From JAMIFN01 sp035906235 (GTDB taxonomy: Bacteria; Pseudomonadota; Gammaproteobacteria; Burkholderiales; Burkholderiaceae_C): a stretch of DNA of 47,035 bases. Below the pieces are notes generated by a model. It was not told the origin of the DNA and did no database searches. It worked only from the letters and a program-made list of their open reading frames with translations. Each line of letters begins with the position of its first letter. Positions within the stretch are counted from its first letter, which is position 1. Shown piece by piece: positions 41,639 through 47,035 of this stretch. The stretch is taken from positions 1-47,035 of the forward strand of contig JAMIFN010000101.1 of NCBI GenBank assembly GCA_035906235.1, written 5' to 3'. The position numbers were made by a program, and so were the translations under genes.

Positions 41639-44263
41639 ATGACTACACCTACCTTCTCTGTGGCGCAAATTCGCCAGTCTTTTCTCGATTTCTATGCCAG
41701 CAAAGGCCACACCGTGGTCGAGTCCAGCCCCTTGGTGCCGGGCAATGACCCTACGCTGATGTTTACCAACAGCGGCATGGTGCAGTTTAAAGATGTGTTT
41801 TTGGGCACAGACAAGCGCCCTTATGTACGCGCAGCCAGCGTACAAACCTGCTTGCGCGCAGGCGGCAAGCACAACGATTTAGAGAATGTGGGCTACACCG
41901 CCCGTCATCACACCTTTTTTGAAATGCTGGGCAATTGGAGCTTTGGCGATTATTTCAAAAAAGAAAGCATTCAATGGGGCTGGGAGCTGCTGACGCAAGT
42001 CTATAAGTTGCCGCCTGAGCGTCTGCTGGCTACGGTGTACCACGAAGACGACGAGGCCTACGCGATTTGGAAAGATGTCATCGGCCTACCGCCCGAGCGC
42101 ATCATCCGCATTGGTGATAACAAAGGCGGCAAATACAAAAGCGATAACTTTTGGATGATGGCCGATACAGGCCCGTGCGGGCCGTGTTCAGAAATTTTTT
42201 ACGACCACGGCGCGCACATTCCCGGCGGGCCTCCGGGCAGCCCCGATGAAGACGGCGACCGCTTTATCGAAATCTGGAACCATGTCTTCATGCAGTTTGA
42301 AATGCATGAAGACGGCAGCCTAAGCAAATTGCCCGCGCCCTGCGTGGATACCGGCATGGGCTTAGAGCGCTTGGCCGCCATCTTGCAGCATGTGCACAGC
42401 AATTACGAGATTGACCTGTTCGACACCCTGATCAAAGCCGCTGCGCGCGAGACGGGCTGCGCCGATTTGAGCAACCCTTCGCTCAAAGTGATTGCTGACC
42501 ACATCCGCGCCACCGCCTTTTTGGTGGCCGATGGCGTGCTGCCCGGCAGCGATGGCCGCGCCTATGTGCAGCGCCGCATCATCCGCCGCGCCATTCGTCA
42601 CGGCTACAAACTGGGGCAGGGCAAGCCTTTCTTTCACAAACTCGTGCCCGATTTGGTCGCGCTCATGGGCGATGCCTACCCGCGCCTGAAAAACCAAGCC
42701 GCGCAAGTCATGCAGGCTTTGAAGCAAGAGGAAGAGCGCTTTTTTGAAACCCTGGCCACGGGTATGGGGATTTTGGATGCTGCACTCGACGGAGGCAAAA
42801 CCGCCTTGGCGGGCGAAGTGGCCTTCAAACTGCACGACACCTACGGCTTCCCGCTGGATTTAACCCAAGATGTCTGCCGCGAACGCGGCGTGACGGTGGA
42901 CGAGGCTGGCTTTGCCGCCGCGATGCAACAGCAAAAAGACATGGCGCGCGCGGCCGGTAAATTCAAAATGGACAAAGCCCTGGCCTATGAAGGCGCGGGC
43001 AATGCGTTTGAAGGCTATGACAAACTGCAAACCCCCGCCAAGGTGCTGGCGCTTTACGCCGCAGGCGAGCCTGTGCAGCAATTGCAAGCCGGGCAAGACG
43101 GCGTGGTGGTGCTGGATAACACGCCTTTTTATGCCGAAAGTGGCGGCCAAGTAGGCGACCGGGGCCTGATTCGCGCAGAGGCAGGGCAATTTGCCGTAGC
43201 TGACACGCTGAAAATCAAAACCGATGTCTTTGGCCATCACGGCAAGCTGACGCAAGGCAGCCTGAAGGTGGGCGATAGCGTGCAGGCCGAGGTAGATGTG
43301 GCACTGCGCACCGCCACGCAGCGCAACCACAGCGTCACCCACATCATGCACAAAGCCCTGCGCGAAGTGCTGGGTGCCCATGTGCAGCAAAAAGGCAGTT
43401 TGGTCAATGCCGAGCGCACGCGTTTTGACTTTGCCCACGGCCAGCCCGTCACCGCCGAAGAAATCGCGCAAATCGAGGCCAAAGTGAATGCCGAGATTCT
43501 CGGCAACAGCCCCACGCAAGCGCGCGAAATGGCGCTGGACGATGCCAAAGCCACGGGCGCCATGATGCTGTTTGGCGAAAAATACGGCGACAGCGTGCGC
43601 GTGCTCAATATCGGTTCATCAGCCGAGTTGTGTGGCGGCACCCATGTGGCGCGCACGGGCGATATTGGCTTGTTCAAAGTGCTGGCCGAAGGTGGCATTG
43701 CCTCGGGCGTGCGCCGCATCGAAGCCATCACCGGAGCCAATGCCCTAGCCTATGTGCAAGAGCTGGAAAACACCGTAAGCCAAGCTGCGGCCTCTTTCAA
43801 AGTGCCGCCCACTGATCTGTTGCCCCGCATTGCGCAATTGCAGCAGCACAGCCGCGATCAGGAAAAAGAAATCACCGCGCTCAAAGGCCAATTGGCCACT
43901 TATCAGGGCGAAGCTTTGGTTAGCCTAGCTGTGGATGTCAAAGGCATCAAGCTGATTGCTGCGCAGTTGGATGGCGCAGATGCCGCCACTCTGCGCCAAA
44001 CCGCCACCAAGCTCAAAGACAAGTTGGCCAATACCGCACTGGTGCTGGCCTCGGTTGAGGGTGACAAAGTCGCGCTGGTCGCTGCTGTTAGCAAAGACGC
44101 TATTGCCAAGCTGAAAGCGGGCGATTTGGTCAGCTTTGTGGCCGCGCAAGTGGGCGGCAAAGGCGGCGGTAAGCCCGATATGGCTATGGCTGGTGGCACG
44201 CAGCCTGAGGCCCTGCCGGCAGCCTTGTCCAGCGTCGCTGCTTGGTTGGCTGAACGCCTGTAA
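41639..44263 (+). CDS. alaS: Alanyl-tRNA synthetase
   Basis: An 874-residue class II synthetase (E. coli 876). The catalytic domain opens with FSVAQIRQSFLDFYASKGH and includes NSGMVQFKDVFLG and RHHTFFEMLGNWSFGDYF. The editing domain holds the zinc-binding H564 and H568 in NHSVTHIMHKAL, then C665 and H669 in CGGTHVARTGDIG, which clears mischarged Ser and Gly. The C-Ala dimerisation domain ends the protein (GGKGGGKPDMAMAGGTQP). ATG 41639 is preferred over a TTG three codons earlier. It is usually linked to recA-recX in other proteobacteria; here it stands alone. Confidence 0.97.
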   Translation: MTTPTFSVAQIRQSFLDFYASKGHTVVESSPLVPGNDPTLMFTNSGMVQFKDVFLGTDKRPYVRAASVQTCLRAGGKHNDLENVGYTARHHTFFEMLGNWSFGDYFKKESIQWGWELLTQVYKLPPERLLATVYHEDDEAYAIWKDVIGLPPERIIRIGDNKGGKYKSDNFWMMADTGPCGPCSEIFYDHGAHIPGGPPGSPDEDGDRFIEIWNHVFMQFEMHEDGSLSKLPAPCVDTGMGLERLAAILQHVHSNYEIDLFDTLIKAAARETGCADLSNPSLKVIADHIRATAFLVADGVLPGSDGRAYVQRRIIRRAIRHGYKLGQGKPFFHKLVPDLVALMGDAYPRLKNQAAQVMQALKQEEERFFETLATGMGILDAALDGGKTALAGEVAFKLHDTYGFPLDLTQDVCRERGVTVDEAGFAAAMQQQKDMARAAGKFKMDKALAYEGAGNAFEGYDKLQTPAKVLALYAAGEPVQQLQAGQDGVVVLDNTPFYAESGGQVGDRGLIRAEAGQFAVADTLKIKTDVFGHHGKLTQGSLKVGDSVQAEVDVALRTATQRNHSVTHIMHKALREVLGAHVQQKGSLVNAERTRFDFAHGQPVTAEEIAQIEAKVNAEILGNSPTQAREMALDDAKATGAMMLFGEKYGDSVRVLNIGSSAELCGGTHVARTGDIGLFKVLAEGGIASGVRRIEAITGANALAYVQELENTVSQAAASFKVPPTDLLPRIAQLQQHSRDQEKEITALKGQLATYQGEALVSLAVDVKGIKLIAAQLDGADAATLRQTATKLKDKLANTALVLASVEGDKVALVAAVSKDAIAKLKAGDLVSFVAAQVGGKGGGKPDMAMAGGTQPEALPAALSSVAAWLAERL

Positions 44264-44284
44264 TGCAGAACTTGCGCACTATCG

Positions 44285-44343
44285 TTTTAGGAGCTGTTCA
44301 GGCAGCTTTTACGGCCTAAACTGCCAAAAACATTACTAAAAAT
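44285..44343 (+). repeat. Intergenic repeat, copy 9
   Basis: TTTTAGGAGCTGTTCAGGC, AGCTTTTACGGCCTAAACTG, CCAAAAACATTACTAAAAA. This copy forms an AGCTG/CAGCT stem followed by TTTT and could act as a weak terminator for alaS. Confidence 0.8.
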
Positions 44344-44364
44344 ATGTTTAAATCCCTAGGAAAT

Positions 44365-44503
44365 CGTCATTCCCGCGAAAGCGGGAATCCATGCTCACTG
44401 CCTAGCGATTTTTTTGTCTTCATTCAGTCTATTCCCCGTGCTTGCCATCCCCATGGGAAGCGAGGAGAAAATACCTAGATTCCCGCTTTCGCGGGAATGA
44501 CTA
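44365..44503. repeat. Paired dRS3-like palindromes (139-bp inverted-repeat unit)
   Basis: Two copies of the 20-bp palindrome ATTCCCGCGAAAGCGGGAAT, at about 44369-44388 and 44480-44499, lie in inverted orientation, each extended by GTC outside. They fit the dRS3 consensus (ATTCCC-N8-GGGAAT) known from Neisseria and frequent in other betaproteobacteria. The 90 bp between them hold no gene. Reading through the right copy in the ispG frame gives the residues SRFRGND, a known artefact of such repeats. Confidence 0.85.
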
Positions 44504-44540
44504 CGCTTATAAAACGCACGATTGTCAAAACGGATTGCTG

Positions 44541-45809
44541 ATGTCTTCTTCCTCCTCTTCCTCTTCTTTAGCCCCCATAGCGATGGCATCACCCTTGCGC
44601 AGCAAAACCTTGCAAGCGCAAATCAAATGGGGCGCGCGCACGGTGCTGGTGGGGGGCGGTGCGCCCGTGGTGGTGCAAAGCATGACCAATACCGATACCG
44701 AAGACGCCATTGGTACAGCCATTCAGGTCAAAGAACTGGCGCAGGCCGGCAGCGAGGTCGTGCGCATCACCGTTAATACCCTAGAAGCCGCCCGCGCCGT
44801 GCCTGCGGTGCGCGAGCAGCTCGACACAATGGGCATCGATGTGCCGCTGGTGGGCGATTTTCATTACAACGGCCACCGCCTACTGACCGAGGTGCCTGAA
44901 TGCGCCCAAGCTTTGTCTAAATACCGCATCAACCCCGGCAATGTGGGCAAGGGCGAGAAAAAAGACAAACAGTTTGCGCAGATGATCGAAGCGGCGCTGA
45001 AGTACGACAAAGCTGTGCGCATAGGCGTGAACTGGGGCAGCATGGACAGCGAGCTGATGGCGCAGCTGATGGACGAAAACGGCCGCCGCGCCCAGCCTTG
45101 GGATGCCAAGCAGGTGATGTACGAGGCGCTGATCAGCAGCGCGCTCGAGTCATCGCGCATGGCTGAAGATTTGGGCATGCGGCGCGAGCAAATTATCTTG
45201 AGCTGCAAAGTCTCAGGCGTGCAAGATTTGATCGCCGTCTATCGCGGCTTGGCTGCGCGCTGCAACAACCCTCTGCATCTGGGGCTGACCGAGGCAGGTA
45301 TGGGCGCTAAAGGCACGGTGGCCTCCGCTGCAGCCCTGTCCATCTTGCTGCAGGGGGGTATAGGCGACACCATCCGTGTTTCGCTCACGCCCCAGCCCGG
45401 CGAAGCGCGCACGCAAGAGGTCGTTGTGGCGACCGAAATTTTGCAAGCGCTGGGTTTGCGCGTATTCGTGCCCTCGGTCACGGCTTGCCCAGGCTGCGGG
45501 CGTACCACCAGCACCACCTTTCAAACCCTGGCCAAGCAAATTGACGACTTTTTGCGTGGGCAAATGCCGGTGTGGAAAAAGCAATATCCCGGCGTCGAAA
45601 ACCTCAAAGTTGCGGTCATGGGCTGCATCGTCAACGGCCCGGGCGAGAGCAAACACGCCGATATTGGCATCAGCCTGCCGGGCACGGGCGAAACACCCGC
45701 TGCCCCCGTGTTTATTGATGGTGAAAAAGCCCTAACCCTGCGCGGCGAGCGTATTGCAGAAGAGTTCCAAGTGCTGGTTGAGCAATACATTGCCAAACGA
45801 TTTGGCTAA
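44541..45809 (+). CDS. ispG: 4-hydroxy-3-methylbut-2-en-1-yl diphosphate synthase (flavodoxin)
   Basis: A 422-residue [4Fe-4S] enzyme (GcpE) converting MEcPP to HMBPP in the MEP isoprenoid pathway. The TIM-barrel part includes VVVQSMTNTDTEDAIGTA, NPGNVGKGEKKDKQF and GVNWGSMD. Cluster ligands are C316 and C319 in CPGCGRTTSTTFQ, C362 in MGCIVNGPGE, and a fourth Glu/Cys-type ligand nearby. ATG 44541 (MSSSSSSSSLAPIA) is chosen; the frame is open to 44442, but those codons are the dRS3 repeat read through. The Ser-run at the N-terminus is peculiar and coded by TCC/TCT repeats. IspH, the next enzyme, is 10 kb away. Confidence 0.94.
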   Translation: MSSSSSSSSLAPIAMASPLRSKTLQAQIKWGARTVLVGGGAPVVVQSMTNTDTEDAIGTAIQVKELAQAGSEVVRITVNTLEAARAVPAVREQLDTMGIDVPLVGDFHYNGHRLLTEVPECAQALSKYRINPGNVGKGEKKDKQFAQMIEAALKYDKAVRIGVNWGSMDSELMAQLMDENGRRAQPWDAKQVMYEALISSALESSRMAEDLGMRREQIILSCKVSGVQDLIAVYRGLAARCNNPLHLGLTEAGMGAKGTVASAAALSILLQGGIGDTIRVSLTPQPGEARTQEVVVATEILQALGLRVFVPSVTACPGCGRTTSTTFQTLAKQIDDFLRGQMPVWKKQYPGVENLKVAVMGCIVNGPGESKHADIGISLPGTGETPAAPVFIDGEKALTLRGERIAEEFQVLVEQYIAKRFG

Positions 45810-45970
45810 AGATTTGTGGGCGAGAGCCTAGAGGCGTTAGGATGGCCTCGTTCGGGGTTGGGCTGAGCCATCGTGCTGAGTCGGCGTATTTCGCTGCGCT
45901 TGCTGCTTTTTCGGTATGGCTTCTCACTGCAGCTCTGTGCCCTATGCCGAGTGCAAATTCTCGGGCATGA

Positions 45971-46002
45971 AAAAGCCCAACACCTTGTGAGTGTTGGGCT
46001 TT
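45971..46002 (-). terminator. Terminator of tRNA-Arg(ACG)
   Basis: 12-bp inverted repeat AAAGCCCAACAC and GTGTTGGGCTTT with a 7-base loop, followed on the minus strand by a T-run. It begins 9 bp beyond the 3' end of the tRNA. The preceding 45810-45970 stretch between ispG and this hairpin shows no gene. Confidence 0.85.
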
Positions 46003-46010
46003 GCATAGTT

Positions 46011-46087
46011 TGGTGCGGCTGGCAGGAATCGAACCCACGACCCCTTGGTTCGTAGCCAAGTACTCTATCCAGCTGAGCTACAGCCGC
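46011..46087 (-). tRNA. tRNA-Arg (anticodon ACG)
   Basis: Minus strand: acceptor GCGGCTG/CAGCCGC, D-arm GTAGCTCAGCTGGATAGAG, anticodon stem CTTGG/CCAAG with loop CTACGAA (anticodon ACG), T-arm with TTCGATT, discriminator A and encoded CCA (complement 46011-46013). After A-to-I editing it reads CGU, CGC and CGA. Confidence 0.96.
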
Positions 46088-46175
46088 CCCGTAGAAGCCG
46101 CTATTCTATAGCGATTTTGTGCTCTTTTGCAAGGCTGGTGAAAAAACTTCCATAATTTTCGTGGTTCACGCAAGC

Positions 46176-46823
46176 TTAGGCATGCAGACCGCGCAGCAAA
46201 ATGGCGCAATGCTGCTCGATAAACGCTTCCATATTGGTGCTTTCGCACAGCAATGCACTTCTGCTGCTGCGCACGGCTTTTTCCCAAATGGAGGGGTAGG
46301 TCAAAAGCGAATGAAAAGACAGCCACAGCAGCCCCATGTCCACGGGGCGGAATTCGCCCGAGGCGACACCACGCTCAACCGCGTCATACACCAACTGGCG
46401 GCAAGGCTGCAGTACCTCCTCCTCGTAATAGGTGGCGCAGTGTGGAAAGTGGTGCGCCTCGCTGATGAGCATATTGGGGATGGCACGCGCTTGGGTACTG
46501 GCGGAACGCTGCCACCACAGGCGGATCAGGGCAGTAATTAACTCGGTGGCAGTGCCGCTGAAGTCTTTGGCAAATTTTTGGGCATCGTGTAAAACGGGGA
46601 CGACAGCCTGCTTCACCACGGCTTCGAACAGCTCTTCCTTCGTGCCGAAATACAAAAACAAAGTGCCTTTGGATACCCCTGCGCGCTTGGCGATTTCTTC
46701 GGCGCGGGTGGAGCTGTAGCCTTTTTCAGAAAAAAGCTCCAGCGCCGCCTGCAGCAGCTCGGCTGGGCGTTCATCTTTGCGGCGGGTGCGTGTATTGGTG
46801 GCGGGGGTGGGCAAGGCGCTCAT
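46176..46823 (-). CDS. TetR/AcrR-family transcriptional regulator
   Basis: A 215-residue one-component repressor. After a short basic leader, residues about 18-65 are the TetR DNA-binding domain: AELLQAALELFSEKGYSSTR, then the recognition helix region AEEIAKRAGVSKGTLFLYFGTKEELFEAVV. The C-terminal helices (FSGTATELITALIRLWWQR and beyond) form the ligand-binding and dimer domain, of unknown ligand. ATG 46823 is taken; a GTG four codons earlier is also possible. No divergent efflux or enzyme gene remains: the end of an IS30-family element lies about 20 bp upstream, so the native promoter or partner gene may have been displaced. Confidence 0.88.
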   Translation of the reverse strand: MSALPTPATNTRTRRKDERPAELLQAALELFSEKGYSSTRAEEIAKRAGVSKGTLFLYFGTKEELFEAVVKQAVVPVLHDAQKFAKDFSGTATELITALIRLWWQRSASTQARAIPNMLISEAHHFPHCATYYEEEVLQPCRQLVYDAVERGVASGEFRPVDMGLLWLSFHSLLTYPSIWEKAVRSSRSALLCESTNMEAFIEQHCAILLRGLHA

Positions 46824-46842
46824 AGGGGATTTCACTGGGCGG

Positions 46843-47035
46843 ATTCAAACCTGAAGTGCAACGGTGGCAAGTTTAGTTGATGGTAGCCTGAGCTTTTTCA
46901 GCAATGGCCTGCATAAAGCCCGCAAAGGTCTGATACGGTGTTTTCCAGTCCAGCGTCATCCTCGGTCTGTTGTTCATCAAATCCGCAATCGAATCGAGCG
47001 CATCTTGGTCGTGTACGGATAAGTCTGTGCCTTTG
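46843..47035 (-). mobile_element. IS30-family insertion sequence, 3' end (cut by window edge)
   Basis: Contains the transposase C-terminus plus about 30 bp of trailing sequence (GGATTCAAACCTGAAGTGCA near 46840-46860) that looks like the inverted-repeat end of an IS30-type element. The other end and any target duplication lie outside the window, so the exact boundary is uncertain. It abuts the start of the TetR gene. Confidence 0.6.
46873..47035 (-). CDS. IS30-family transposase, C-terminal part (cut by window edge)
   Basis: 54 codons are open to the window edge and end in TAA at 46875-46873. The translation includes LSVHDQDALDSIADLMN, then NRPRMTLDWKTPYQTFAGF. The block N-x-RPRxTLxWxTPxxxF is the diagnostic C-terminal end of IS30-family DDE transposases, following the catalytic Glu. 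The catalytic domain itself is outside the window, so integrity cannot be judged. Confidence 0.88.
   Translation of the reverse strand, partial: KGTDLSVHDQDALDSIADLMNNRPRMTLDWKTPYQTFAGFMQAIAEKAQATIN

Noticed and set aside
44442..44540. N-terminal extension of IspG
   Set aside because: The extra codons read through a dRS3-like repeat (SRFRGND) and lack homology; ATG 44541 is a better start.

Overview
The window looks like a chromosomal segment of a betaproteobacterium, most likely order Burkholderiales near the Comamonadaceae. This rests on protein character (single-chain PurL, HemF-NadD-RsfS-RlmH cluster, RimP-NusA-InfB cluster, HiPIP with a Tat leader, lysine/alanine-rich tails) and a moderately GC-rich composition judged by eye. 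No species is claimed. It is mostly housekeeping chromosome, with a degraded mobile island at the left edge and an IS30-family element at the right edge.

Layout. 1-1376: island remnant with the end of a MazF/PemK toxin, a complete RelB/RelE-type toxin-antitoxin pair and a P4-type integrase fragment, abutting tRNA-Arg(UCU). 1377-3404: tRNA-Arg, tRNA-Pro and fadD. 3704-6596: hemF-nadD-rsfS-rlmH, where RsfS carries a long histone H1-like tail. 6635-6796: a MITE with a TTAG target duplication. 6965-13498: cpoB, purL, grxD, apaH. 13541-13892: RNase P RNA on the minus strand. 13952-16095: S66 LD-carboxypeptidase, a LOG-family hydrolase and a DksA-like protein. 16182-19680: a translationally coupled operon of two degenerate membrane histidine-kinase-like proteins and a DUF455 ferritin-like protein. 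19950-25574: carB, a 41-residue entericidin-type lipoprotein gene, and an RNA methyltransferase with an Arg/Asp-rich tandem-repeat leader. 25684-32686: murI, alpha carbonic anhydrase, cytochrome c5, pyrG, thiolase, photolyase. 32784-36215: SlpA-type FKBP, ispH, serS, HiPIP. 36311-41481: rimP-nusA-infB (minus strand). 41639-45809: alaS and ispG. 46011-47035: tRNA-Arg(ACG), a TetR regulator and an IS30-family transposase end.

Two signals cut across the genes. First, a roughly 60-bp intergenic repeat (core AGCTNYTCAGGCAGG followed by a CGGCCTAAAA block) occurs about nine times, always in a spacer upstream of a start codon and never inside a gene. Second, several neighbourhoods that are usually longer stop early: infB without rbfA-truB, rlmH without maf-rng, carB without carA, cpoB without tol-pal. 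This suggests a rearranged, repeat-rich chromosome.

The best candidate for something undescribed is the 16182-19680 operon. Both kinase-like proteins appear to have glutamine at position 207, where the phospho-accepting histidine should be, and both are coupled to a diiron-type DUF455 protein. No response regulator lies nearby.
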